From NCBI GenBank assembly GCA_001929475.1, contig LXFE01002252.1:1-61905 (forward strand): a DNA stretch of 61,905 nucleotides, given 5' to 3'. This document shows positions 47,961 through 58,078 of this stretch, piece by piece. The position numbers and the translations under genes were made by a program. This stretch comes from Neolecta irregularis DAH-3 (taxonomy: Eukaryota; Ascomycota; Neolectomycetes; Neolectales; Neolectaceae). A model generated the notes under the pieces. The model was not told the DNA's origin, searched no databases, and saw nothing but the letters and a program-made list of their open reading frames with translations. Every line of letters starts with the position of its first letter. Within the stretch, counting starts at the first letter, position 1.

Positions 47961-49016
47961 TCAGACAAGATCTGTGCTTTGCAGTTCATCAAAGGATCGA
48001 ATTTGAGAGTTTGGATTGATGGGGAAACAAAGGCCATCGCCGAGGCTAGTAGTTAGACTGGACAAGTGGGAAATATACGAATTACGGATGGGGAGGAACC
48101 ACAAGAGCGGACAGGGGCCCATTACTTGGCGCCAGTTTTCGCTGTAGCCGAGGTCAAAGGGATTCGAGAGCGAGGTGGGATGTTTTGTGCGGATGCGTTC
48201 GAGGGATTCAATTGTTGTGAGGTTGCGCAGGACGAGACTTGTGATGAACTTTGGAGGAAGGAGAGTAGAGGTACCTAAAGTGCCAGAGGGAAAAAGCAGC
48301 GATGGCCAGACCGGCGGCTGCAGCGAGGACGCACTGGATGAGAGGCTGGAACGGAACATATTCGAGTGGCTGGATGTGATTATGGGGCGTTTCATTGCGG
48401 GTGTGGCGTACCGAAGATTGGCGGAGAGAGGGCAGCAGGACATGGAGGCTAGATGCGAATGCGACCAGACAAAACAGGGCCGTGTAAAGGAGGAACAGCA
48501 GAAACACCTTGTAGTTGCTGAAGCCGACGCAGGTGCCTAGCCAGGGGCAGTGGTGGTCCATTTCTGGGTGGTTAGGAGACAATACTGGGTTCTGATACTC
48601 AGGACACAGATATTGCATGCGGCACAGTGGTGTGTGCGGTCAGGCTGGACATGTCAACCGCATCAGACGGATAAACAGACCTTGGGAGCATTGCACTTGC
48701 GGCAGAATCGGGCGCTGCCGTCGTGTTTGGTAGTGATGGGTGCAATCAGAGTATAGGCCAGGGTAGGAACAGATTTGCGGGCATAGACTGCGTACAGGTA
48801 GCTGCAAAGTGCGAGAATGTATAACAGTACTGCCAGCAGCAACAGCGATATGCCTGTGCAGTCAGCGAGTCAAAAGTGTAGTGCATCTGTACCTGCAATA
48901 GGCGATTGCAGCACCGGACGCACTAATGCCACATGCACATACAGTGCCCAGGTCATGAGCGAGCAATAGATTGTGACTGGAATCACAGCAGCAATTATGC
49001 AGCACCAGCGCTCCAT
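47961..49016 (-). CDS. DHHC palmitoyltransferase (Pfa3-like)
   Basis: A multi-pass S-acyltransferase. The N-terminus has membrane helices (IIAAVIPVTIYCSLMTWAL, LLLLAVLLYILALCSYLYAV). The cysteine-rich domain has RFCRKCNAPK, PDRTHHCAACNICVL and MDHHCPWLGTCVGFSNYK with the catalytic DHHC. Two more helices and a TTxE motif (LTTIESLERI) follow, then NPFDLGYSENWRQVMG and GDGLCFPINPNSQ, typical of Pfa3/vacuolar-type enzymes. Two 35-nt introns flank the PDRTHHC exon and a 33-nt intron lies near the end. In yeast Pfa3 palmitoylates Vac8, but substrate is not deducible here. Confidence 0.88.
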
Positions 49017-49140
49017 AGAGTAGCCACCTTTCACAATCCAATCGTATCGATATTCAGATCGTACAGTTCGAGTTACTTGTCACCTGATTGAGAGCCACGT
49101 AGCATAATACATCAACACTGGCCCTCTCGTGTTGATTCAG

Positions 49141-49561
49141 TGTTGAGGTGATGATAATCTATCTGTGGTGGTTGATGGGAAATCTATTGAGATAAGCCAC
49201 CCTAACCTGTTGCAAGATGGATCAATCTCTACTAATGTGTCGCAACAGAACCAGGTTCACTCAAGAATATCAATGGAAATCAATTAGATATCAATCGGAA
49301 TATCAATTAGGCAACCAGTTAGACAGTCAATTGGAGGCTCCGAGTACAAATAAGATGGGATTATATTTCCTAATCTAAGTTAAGTAGATCTTAGAGCTTT
49401 GCATACCTAATCTAAGTTATGTAGACCTTAGAGCTTAAATTAGATATACCTCACTTGCCTTTATATACCCTATCTAAATTGCCCTTATATTAATCTACGC
49501 CGTCCGATGGGCCGATGGGCCGGGCTTTTATATTGGCCCGGCCCATGGCCCGTCCCCAACA
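49141..49561. mobile_element. Candidate solo LTR or small inverted-terminus element
   Basis: The segment starts TGTTGAGG and ends CCCCAACA, imperfectly complementary termini beginning with TG and ending with CA, as in retrotransposon LTRs. Inside are two direct copies of a unit with CCTAATCTAAGTTA and GTAGA followed by CTTAGAGCTT (49370-49438). Near the right end is a GC-rich palindrome GGGCCGGGC...GCCCGGCCC. No 5-bp target duplication could be found (flanks TTCAG and CTGCT), and no coding part is present. Confidence 0.4.
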
Positions 49562-49750
49562 CTGCTACAACTACGAACTCCCTACAAACCTTGAGCTATA
49601 ACCTGCGTGTGGCACGTGCGATAATCCGATGGTGGAAAAATGAGACATAAAACTAAAGCCCAATGATTCTAACGGTGTTTGGTTCAGTGGCTGTGAATCA
49701 TCAGAGGAAAATATTCGCCGGATCCGCTGAGATCCAAGACTGTCTGTACA

Positions 49751-49756
49751 TATAAG
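49751..49756 (+). promoter_or_regulatory. TATA-like element of the secreted orphan gene
   Basis: TATAAG lies 53 bp before the ATG at 49804 and is followed by a CT-rich leader, a typical fungal core-promoter layout for a regulated gene. Confidence 0.4.
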
Positions 49757-49803
49757 AGGGTCGCCTTTCTGCTTTTTTCAGTCCTCGTCTACATCCTCTA
49801 AAC

Positions 49804-50961
49804 ATGTTGTCAACACCGTTTATTCTTTTCCTTGGAATCGCTGCTGTTTCGCCAATGTTCAGCCCTCCGCGTGCTTCCGAAGAAAGCCAGAGCCCCCAGG
49901 TTACTCAGCGACCCCAAATGACTCAGGGTCCGGAGGTTACCCCAACGGCTTATCCCTTCTACTCCGGTGACGACGATGAGTACTATGGGATGACAGATAA
50001 CATGGTCGAAGAGACTGAGCATCCAGAGGATAGTCCAAGAGCTTCTCGCCAATATTTCGGTCACAATTATGCAGAAAATGAGAAGGCAAAGAAGGCTTAT
50101 GCAGCAGAATTGAAGATCAAGAAATTCCAAGATTGGCTTGCCAGCGTTCCCTCATGGATAGATGAGTTCTGGAGTGCCAATCTAGACGACGATGCGAACT
50201 TTCAAAAGGCTAAGCCTGTAATCGCTACACTTTGGAATACAATTCAGCAGTTTAATTTGCCTTTTAACGACCACCTTATGGATTACGACCTTGATGCATA
50301 TGGCAATCTGGTGGGCCTTGTCCGCAATTCTCTGGAGGACGTTGGTGTTTGGACTTCTACCATCGAAATCCATGACGTTTTCACTGAATACGTCCTTATG
50401 GGACGCCATTTTAATCACGGAATTTTCGATCTAGATCTTCTTGAGCATTGTTTTGTCCATATAATTGCTGCCTCGGAAGCGAAAAGACAAATTTATATAT
50501 CAGACCAATCTGGCGATGAAGATGATGATGAGATTGCTAAATTCACTAACGAAGAGTTCGAAATCGTGGGCAAGGCCATAGAAGATTGGCAACAATCATC
50601 GGATTCGACTTTAAGCAGCACCCAGCCTGAAAAACTCATGTCTGGAATCATCCAATTATGGAGGATGATGGCTAGCCGTGTTAATCTCCATGCCGAATAC
50701 AATAATGCCCCTGATGGACGCTCTGAGGAATACTCCAACCTCGTGCACCGTTTCTTGCGTTGTGGAAGACAAATGGGGTTTTGGATGGATACCGATAATG
50801 CTGATGAATTCTTCTTCACATTCTTATTTTCAACCAACCAAATGGATGCCACGGATGTTAATCTAGAATATTTTGCGAGATTCTTCTTCAAAGAACTTGA
50901 ATCCAGGAAAGCAGAACGCAAAATTTATGAAGGGTCTGAAACGGATGAATCAAGTATGTGA
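49804..50961 (+). CDS. Secreted orphan protein with duplicated module
   Basis: A single uninterrupted frame of 385 aa, unlike the intron-rich neighbours. It has a hydrophobic N-terminal segment (LSTPFILFLGIAAVSPMF) that fits a signal peptide, a TQ/P-rich linker (QVTQRPQMTQGPEVTPTAYP), then two similar regions of about 95 aa. Region 1 has LWNTIQQFNLPF, YGNLVGLVRNSLEDVGVWT and EAKRQIY. Region 2 has LWRMMASRVNLH, YSNLVHRFLRCGRQMGFWM and KAERKIY. Both are acidic and helical in character, with few cysteines. No known family is recognised. Candidate roles for a small secreted protein include surface or host interaction, but nothing in the sequence decides this. Confidence 0.75.
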   Translation: MLSTPFILFLGIAAVSPMFSPPRASEESQSPQVTQRPQMTQGPEVTPTAYPFYSGDDDEYYGMTDNMVEETEHPEDSPRASRQYFGHNYAENEKAKKAYAAELKIKKFQDWLASVPSWIDEFWSANLDDDANFQKAKPVIATLWNTIQQFNLPFNDHLMDYDLDAYGNLVGLVRNSLEDVGVWTSTIEIHDVFTEYVLMGRHFNHGIFDLDLLEHCFVHIIAASEAKRQIYISDQSGDEDDDEIAKFTNEEFEIVGKAIEDWQQSSDSTLSSTQPEKLMSGIIQLWRMMASRVNLHAEYNNAPDGRSEEYSNLVHRFLRCGRQMGFWMDTDNADEFFFTFLFSTNQMDATDVNLEYFARFFFKELESRKAERKIYEGSETDESSM

Positions 50962-51950
50962 GACTGTGTATGTACAATGAGATATATTTTAGTTGAAATA
51001 TAAAAAAATAAAAAAAGCCGGAAAAAGAAAAAAAGATGTCACAAGCAGGTTGTAGCTTAAGGTTTATCCCCACATAAATCTGTAGGGCCGCCTTGCCAGC
51101 AATGGCCAGTGTTGCGGATGGACCATGGACTTTATCCGGTGCATGGTCTCGATACTCAAATTACCGGCTCAAAATTGTTTGCAGAATACATCAAATGTGA
51201 TCGTGGCAGTTTACCTCTAAATTACACTTTATATTCTAATTAACCTTGATGGTGCAAGATTATGGATACATGTACTTGGTCAATCTTGTCGTGGCAGTTG
51301 ACGTGTCACGCGTGTTGAATAATTGACCGTCCAAGCAATCCACGTGTCTCACCCCATCCCCAGGATCTAACAATTACAATAAAATGAGCAAAATTAAACA
51401 AAACCATGGCAAGAAAATTACCATATTAAATAAAATAAATTACACAATTATGAAGAGATATCGTCAATTAACGATTATGAGGTAGATATCTTGCAATATT
51501 AAGATCGATTACGACAGAACGGGTTAGCCGTCCAAGGGTATGTAAATCATCGTCATAACCACTACTTGAAACCATAAACCATAAATAATTGGTATTTGTG
51601 CAAGCATACAAACCTGCCAGAACTAATATATATATCAGCGCAAATAAAGAATATTTTTTTCAAAGAGCATGAGATATGATTTCATCAACATTGCTAAATA
51701 CCGAGATGATACAATAATCAGTTGAACCAATAATAAAAATAATAATAAAAAGAAATAGCGAAATAATAAGGGAAACTAGCGTTGGAAGAAAGGAAATAGA
51801 GAAGAAAAAGAAAAAACAGATAAATTGACAATTGACAACAGAGACGAAGAAAGAGGCAGAAAAACACAAATTTATAAATGAATGCGGGAGGAAATATCCT
51901 ACACTGAATGAAAGTACGCACCACCGAGCCATCCCGTAATATATATATAT
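50962..51950. other. AT-rich intergenic gap
   Basis: About 1 kb with A/T-rich low-complexity DNA (for example AATAATAAAAATAATAATAA near 51730). No gene was recognised. Two TCGTGGCAGTT strings occur near 51200 and 51288. It is the 3' flank of both convergent genes. Confidence 0.4.
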
Positions 51951-52662
51951 TCACCATCGTCTGCCTCTGCCGCGTCCTCTTCGTTTGCCTCCGCGGCTGC
52001 CCGGGCCTGATTGACGTTTTGGGGTGTTTTCGTCTTCGTCTGTGATGCAGCCGTCTGCGCAGCCGGCGGAGAGACAGCGGGCACAGGGGCGACTTCTGTC
52101 GCAGCCCTTTTTGCTCTTTTTGCAGCGGGCGCAGCGGGCAGCGAGTTTTGGAGGCGGGGGCGGCATTTCTATGGCGGGGACTGGGGCTTCGTAGAGGGAG
52201 CCTTTGTCGCTTTCTGTGAGGGGATCGCTGAGAGAGAAGGAGTCACGGTCGTCGAGGGGGAGCTTGGGGGGGCTGATTTCGCCGAGGGAGATGAGGGTGC
52301 GGGCGACATCTTCGTCTGAGATTGCACTGATGGTTGTAGGGGCAGGTGTAGGCAGGTGCTGGAGCCTGAGCGAGTGCGATCTCGGGGTGAGCGGCAGGAT
52401 CTGCGGTTAGCAATGCGTTGCGGCGTGTGCGTACGGCGCTGGAGAACTTTGCGCGCTTGCGGCGGGGTTCTTCGACGATGTTGTCGAGGGAGACTTCGGC
52501 GGTGTTGATGGCACAGCGCCGGGCGGAGCAGGAGGCGAGAGCGTCGTCGAAGGAGTCGAGGCGATCTGCAAAGCCGTGGACATACATGGCGGTGCGCTTG
52601 CGGCTGCGCTTTTTTGCGGGGAGCGGCAGATGCGGGGCGGGAGCGGGTCTGCACTGAGCCAT
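51951..52662 (-). CDS. Zn2Cys6 zinc-cluster protein
   Basis: Two exons around a 34-nt intron (GTACGC to ACCGCAG, about 52395-52428, with branch TTGCTAAC). The N-terminus has KKRSRKRTAMYVHGFADRLD, and the middle has ILPLTPRSHSLRLQHLPT and ISDEDVARTLISLGE, a pattern I associate with a conserved fungal family. The C-terminal zinc cluster is CARCKKSKKGCDRSRPCARC then C...C (C-x2-C-x6-C-x5-C-x2-C), followed by an Arg/Gly-rich end. Unlike classic Gal4-type factors, the cluster is C-terminal and no fungal-specific middle homology region is present, so a DNA-binding regulator is likely but its targets are unknown. Confidence 0.75.
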
Positions 52663-52739
52663 TGCGGGAGCAGCAGGCGACTGCGGGGGCGAGAGCGAGT
52701 GGATGAGGCTGCGGATATCCAGGATGGCGGTGAGTCGCG

Positions 52740-52912
52740 CGCAGATAGCACGGATGGTGGTGGTGGTGGTGGTGTAGGTGTAGTGTCGCGTAGTGTGGTA
52801 TGGTGTAGTGTAGTGCGGTGTGGTAGGTGCAGGGCATAGTATAGATAGATAGAGCACAATATCGACACAGTATCCATAGTATCCATCGTATCCATCGTAT
52901 CCATCGTCTCCA
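52740..52912. repeat. Low-complexity simple repeats upstream of the zinc-cluster gene
   Basis: TGG trinucleotide runs (about 52755-52775), a GTAGTGTGG-type tract and a TATCCATCG tandem array near 52870-52905. They lie between the divergent zinc-cluster and cyclin genes and are probably expansion-prone. Confidence 0.7.
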
Positions 52913-53330
52913 CACTTCCGTACTATCCGCACTATCCACAATTAGTACACCGTTGGTTCTCCTCCCGCACGTGACTACGCGTCTGCCTGCGCCCGCCGTA
53001 AACAAATACCTGCCGGGTCCTCTCTGCTCTATTCTGCTCTGCCATGCATATTGTTGTATATCAGCATATAGCCACCTAGACACCCCCGCCAGCACCACGG
53101 CCCGTGGTCATGCCCAACACGCGCACAGTGTTATTTCACATTCTGTGCCCGTTTCGGACGCCTCACAAATCCCGCCTTCTCGCATAAATACTCCAAAACA
53201 CCCTCCCTCGCCCTTCCTGTCCACCACCATCCGCCGTGTTCCTCAGCACTCACAGGGGCTGCCCGAACACAAGCCCCGCCCTCCTCCTCTGCCTCTGGCC
53301 GTCATCCCGTCTCACCACCGGCATCCAAAC

Positions 53331-54854
53331 ATGGCTTCACAAGGGGTATGCTTGCTCTCTCTTTCCCCCATGCTCCAATTGCCCAATGAGCGCCTTTGTT
53401 TACCTCCCCAACCCCCATTGCTCATCCCCCATCTTCAATTGGCCAACAAAAATATCCTCCCTGGGGCTCGGGGACTCTCCCGTCTTTGTACATCTTCCTC
53501 TCTGCCAATGTCTTTAGACTCCTCTCTTTCGGTTCTTTTATTCGCTTTTTCTCTAACATATGCAGATTGCTCTTCGACGACCTGCCCTCAGAGTCAAAGA
53601 CGAAAACCAAATTGCGAAACAACAGCCGCTAAAGATCGTTTCCACAAAATCAAAAGTGGTAAACGCTCTCAAAGGCGGTGCCAAAAGAACAGCTCTAGGT
53701 GATGTCTCCAATGCTACAAAGGTACGTATATAGCCAATTGTTTCCTCATCCATAGACTCATGCCCGCAAGGCTTCCAATAGACAACCCCTCGCCCCAAAG
53801 GCTACTCGCTCCAGAACAGCTTCAAAAGAAATCGACATGATCACTACTTCCCCAGTGAAAAAGGAAATGGACATCGATACCATAGACAAGACACACCCTC
53901 TTCCAAAATGCCCAGTCGGTCCCGAATGCCTACCTGCAGACCAGGTCGAACTTGCAGCTATTCGCCAACACTTTGTCGACGAGAAAGACGAATGGGACAC
54001 TACAATGGTGGCAGAATACTCGGACGAAATCTTTGATTATATGCACGAACTCGAGGTACCCTTGTATCGTTATCTTTTTAATACCCCAGGCAAAGATGAT
54101 GCCAACCCCTGGTTACATGTCCCAGCAAAACGAAATAGAATGGTCAATGCGGTCCATCCTCATTGACTGGTTGATCCAAGTCCATGCTCGCTTCCATCTC
54201 CTCCCAGAAACTCTCTTTCTTTGCATCAACTATATCGATCGATTTCTTTCTTCAAAGCTCGTGTCACTCCAAAAACTCCAATTGGTTGGCGCAACAGCTC
54301 TCTTTGTGGCAGCCAAATACGAAGAAATTCAATGTCCCAGTGTCCATGAAATCGTCTACATGGTAGACCATGGATATACGGCAGATGAAATTCTCAAAGC
54401 AGAGCGATTCATGGTAAACATGCTCAACTTTGAACTCGGATATCCCGGCCCCATGAGCTTTCTCCGGAGGATAAGCAAAGCTGACGATTACGACCTTGAT
54501 ACCCGAACACTCGCGAAATACGTCCTAGAAGTAACCCTTATGGACGAACGATTTGTTGGTGCATTGCCCTCATTTGCTGCAGCCGCCTCGCATTGCTTAT
54601 CGAGACGAATGCTGAGTAAAGGCGAATGGGTGCATTCCAACCATCCTCTATCTTGCTGATTCAAGACCCCTGCTCATGTTTTTTATTCTGGCTACACAGA
54701 AAGCCAGTTGTCCGCACCCATTGAAGTTCTCTTGGATTGTTTACGCTATCCAACCGACCACCACTCGGCAGTCTATGAAAAGTACAGCGATAGAAAATTC
54801 AAAAAAGCAGCTCGTTTTGTGGAAGAATGGATGCTTTCTGAAGAACACGTATAG
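53331..54854 (+). CDS. B-type mitotic cyclin
   Basis: The mitotic cyclin that activates Cdk1 (the NimE/Cdc13 type of filamentous fungi and fission yeast). The N-terminus has a destruction box, RTALGDVSN, exactly RxxLxDxxN, preceded by a Lys-rich stretch. The cyclin boxes follow: IEWSMRSILIDWLIQVHARF, LFLCINYIDRFLSS, VGATALFVAAKYEEI and GYPGPMSFLRRISKADDY. The C-terminal cyclin fold ends EEWMLSEEHV. The first intron, between MASQG and IALRRPA, is 220 nt (53346-53565), about five times longer than usual here. The others near 53722, 54056 and 54630 are about 35-38 nt. Confidence 0.93.
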
Positions 54855-54882
54855 ATTTATTTCGGCATTGGGAACGGCATGC

Positions 54883-55170
54883 TTAGTGGATATCTTTTTG
54901 GTCTAGTCTTGCCCTTTTTGCCTTCTTGGGGACGACGTTTTTTATTGACGGTGCTTTATGCTTACTGCGACCTCGATGTTTTTTGAGGACGATTCTAGTT
55001 GTACATAATGTCTTTTTTTTCGTCTCGATGCATACATTCATTTGAGGCGGTTTATATTTTGATTCTAGTTTAATTTCGAAAGCCGTTCTCGTTAGAATAT
55101 TGGGCTGGAAACTCTTTGAAGCGAATTTCTTTTTGGAGCATGATTTCAATTTTTTAATCAATTTCTTCAT
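54883..55170 (-). CDS. Small Lys/Arg-rich protein, unknown
   Basis: A 95-codon intronless frame facing the cyclin gene, 28 bp from its stop. About a third of residues are Lys or Arg (MKKLIKKLKSCSKKKFASKS, KKHRGRSKHKAPS, VPKKAKRARLD), as in small nucleolar or ribosome-associated proteins. I recognise no family. Its complete ATG-started frame and biased composition support reality, but it may be chance. Confidence 0.4.
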   Translation of the reverse strand: MKKLIKKLKSCSKKKFASKSFQPNILTRTAFEIKLESKYKPPQMNVCIETKKKTLCTTRIVLKKHRGRSKHKAPSIKNVVPKKAKRARLDQKDIH

Positions 55171-55308
55171 TGTTGTCCAACTTTGTTATCCTGGGCATTC
55201 TATGTATATAATTCTCAATAACTTGTTCTTTATCGGGTTTTCCGTTTAGCCAGTCCAGCGGATTATATAGATTTGCTTGCAATTTTTCAATGTACTTAGC
55301 TTGTCAAG

Positions 55309-56812
55309 TCAGTTGTGTGCTAGAGGCAGAGGCATACCCCGCATCCTCATCAGTTGTTTCAACCGTAAAGCTTGCCTTTTCTCATCTGAAATATTCTTCA
55401 ACCTGAGAGGCCTCAACCCTGCTTTATCCAACTCTGTATAAAGCAAGCATGCGTCTCTGGACAAGAAACCTCTACAATCGTCTTTCAAGGTCTTTGTCCA
55501 AAACATTTCAGCAAGTGAAGATATATCGAGTTTTGTTGACATAATCCTTCCAAACTGATGATATGTAAACAAATCACATCGAATAGCCGTAGTAACGAAT
55601 TTCATTGTATCTTCCGAATACCCACCAAACCGTAGTCGACCATACCTCATAATCAACCTGAAATCATCCATCAAATTCGGTACTCCATCATACATCTTTC
55701 CCAAAATAATTCGAGCGAGAATTTGTATAGTATATCGATCGGGCGTAACATTGAATAGGTCGGCAAACAGACCAATGGTCGTCCAACAAGATCTATACCG
55801 CGCCTCTGTTGAATATCGTATAAGGAAAGCATTCAACGTCAACGAATCGACCAGCCTCCCTTCTTGAAAACAGCGAAATAGAAATCTCCAAGCTAATTGT
55901 TCACCCCCCTTTGATTTAATTTGTAAAAACCCCTTTATAATGATATTTATCACACTGGGGGTTAGCATGAACGATTGCAACGATCCAGTAAACTCCTCCA
56001 ATTCGAAAATCGGTCTCAATTGAAGAAATATGTTGATAATAACAGTAAGAGAAACTGAATCAAGTCCAATTTTCAACTCGTCCATTTTCTTCATAATGTC
56101 AAGTTTATGAGAATTTGAGGAGAGAGCAGTTAATAAGATTGTCCACGTAACTTGCGAAACCGTGATTTTCAATAGATTTATCTCCTGGAAAATTTCAAGC
56201 ATGCCAGGGATATCACGTTGATTTGCAAATGTAGTAATCAGGATATTCAACGTAATAGCATCTGGGATAATTTTATGAAGACGCATTAATGCATAGATTT
56301 TCCGGGTAGATTCTAAATCGACTCTTCGAAGGCCGATATGTGTTAATATCTGGTTATATCCTTTAACAGTGATCCAGGAAGGGTGTTCAATAACTAACTG
56401 CTGCAACGCAAAACTCTGTTGTTCGGTCCACGGTTTACGATGACATAACTGGTGAATCCATAAACCAATCGATTCCTTGGTTAATATCGTCGGTTTTCTA
56501 GGGAAATAATCCAACGGGTCTTGAGGTTTATCTCTTAGATTTTCATAGCGATGACGAGCAGGAGAGCGAAGTGTAACTGGTGCTTTTTCGGTTTTTGAAA
56601 GTAGTCGAAAGGTCGATTGTAAAAAATTAGAGTAGGACAGGATGGACTGATTTTTTGGTTTCCGTTTTTATGGTAGTAGTAATCTCAGGACATACAGTGC
56701 TCGCAATTATTTTGAAAGATGAAAGGAATATGCACTTTTTGAAGCCTAATAGATTTGACGATGTGGGTATTTGAATTTTCGGATGGGTGGAGTTTTCGCG
56801 GTGTCTCACCAT
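55309..56812 (-). CDS. Pentatricopeptide-repeat protein, probably mitochondrial
   Basis: An exon of about 40 codons (MVRHRENSTHPKIQIPTSS) joins through a 49-nt intron (GTATGTCC to AAATCAG) to a long exon. The junction region, LLGFKKCIFLSSFKIIAST then SILSYSNFLQSTFRLL, is basic and hydrophobic like a mitochondrial targeting sequence. The body shows degenerate PPR units: GYNQILTHIGLRRVDLEST, DAITLNILITTFANQRDIPG, SQVTWTILLTALSSNSHKLD, DSVSLTVIINIFLQL, DSLTLNAFLIRYS and TPDRYTIQILARIIL. PPR proteins act in organelle RNA processing or translation. Which RNA is not deducible. Confidence 0.8.
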
Positions 56813-57257
56813 CAGAAACGGCCAGCTACAATTTCTCTTTGGATATTTAAGCAAAAAAATGATACAGATAACTTGTACTTGTTGGTGATTACCGTTGGCA
56901 CCTAATATCTATTTCCTACGAGCTCTATTGTGCTTACTATCATCATCGCTACAACCGCTAGTAGAGGCGAGGTGACTCATCGATTTCGCATGAGATGAGA
57001 GGCCAAAACAGAATCATAGAGAAGTGAAAACAGGTATAAATTCGTCAACTATTATCAGATGTAAACAATTCCTCAGCAACATGTAGACCTCTAGTCATCA
57101 TATTGCCAAGAATCTCTCCCAGAGATCATTAGATTATACAAGAACCATCAGAGACTAAACCAAGCAGTCTGGTTAATGACAAAGATATGGAAAAACAACG
57201 CAATCCTATTCCAATCTGATTCAATAAACTCAAACAATGCAAATACCATAACAACAT
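56813..57257. other. Intergenic spacer, no gene recognised
   Basis: Promoter side of the PPR gene and 3' flank of RAD6. The PPR start could lie further upstream, at an in-frame ATG at 56854. Confidence 0.4.
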
Positions 57258-57887
57258 CTAGAGTGCCCAACTAGCTTCGACAGTCTCCTTGACTCTACGA
57301 ATATACTCTTGGCGGTTGTCCTTGTGAAGCTGAGCGGCTTCAGCATTTGCCGGAGAGGAATTATTTGGGTCGTTCAAAAGACTACTAGCTTAATCGTAGA
57401 GACAACGGAAAGTACCTCTGGATTGATGTGAGAATAGCGGCAACGTCATAAGTAGGACTCCATCGGTTTTGAAGTATATCAAGACACAAATCCCCTGACG
57501 CATATACGTTTGGATGGAACTGGAGATTAATAAAAAGGGTCTTTTAGGAGCATACCATTTTTGAGATAAACTTCACACCGGGAGGTTTATTTGGATACTG
57601 CCCTATTAGAGACAGCTAGTAACACAGTACCTGTTCATCAAACTGAATAACCAGCCTGAATGTCCCATCCTCAAAAGGTGTGTCCTCTGGACCAAGAATA
57701 ACAGCGTTCCTGGGGTATAAGCGGTTATAAACGTGGTGGATTACCAGGTCATTATGTTATCGGATACAGGGGATGCAGACACTCCAGCTGGAGCATCAGT
57801 TTGCATCCTCTGGAACATCAGTACGTCAAATAAGATACCCGATACCTTAAAGTCTCGCATAAGACGTCGTCGAGCAGAAGTAGACAT
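57258..57887 (-). CDS. RAD6: Ubiquitin-conjugating enzyme E2 (Rad6)
   Basis: An E2 enzyme that, with Rad18, Bre1 or Ubr1 partners, ubiquitylates PCNA, histone H2B or N-degron proteins. Several short exons give [73 protein letters not shown] and the active-site stretch [16 protein letters not shown]. Then come [20 protein letters not shown] and [19 protein letters not shown], ending [11 protein letters not shown]. The acidic tail of budding-yeast Rad6 is absent, as in filamentous fungi and fission yeast. Assignment is very firm. Confidence 0.96.
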
Positions 57888-58078
57888 TCTGGTGGTGGTG
57901 GAAAGAGCTGGCGGAAGGTCTGATGGAGCCTGACAATATAAAATGTGGCAAATATTACACAGACAACTGATGATTAAATTTACAGATATATTGAGTCAGA
58001 CAGGTTTATTTCACATGTCATTGAAGAATGCTCTCCGAGCCACTCGGCAATCCTTTGGACTCAACCCAATACACGTAC

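Larger units (their letters stand above)
49017..49803. other. Intergenic region with LTR-like element
   Basis: Shared upstream DNA of the palmitoyltransferase gene (minus) and the secreted orphan gene (plus). It contains a 421-bp candidate solo LTR (49141-49561) and a TATA-type site before the orphan gene. Confidence 0.5.

Noticed and set aside
52169-53098. 309-codon and overlapping minus-strand frames across the zinc-cluster gene and simple repeats
   Set aside because: Low-complexity, Pro/Arg/His-rich translation of repeats. The correct frame through this DNA is the spliced zinc-cluster protein.
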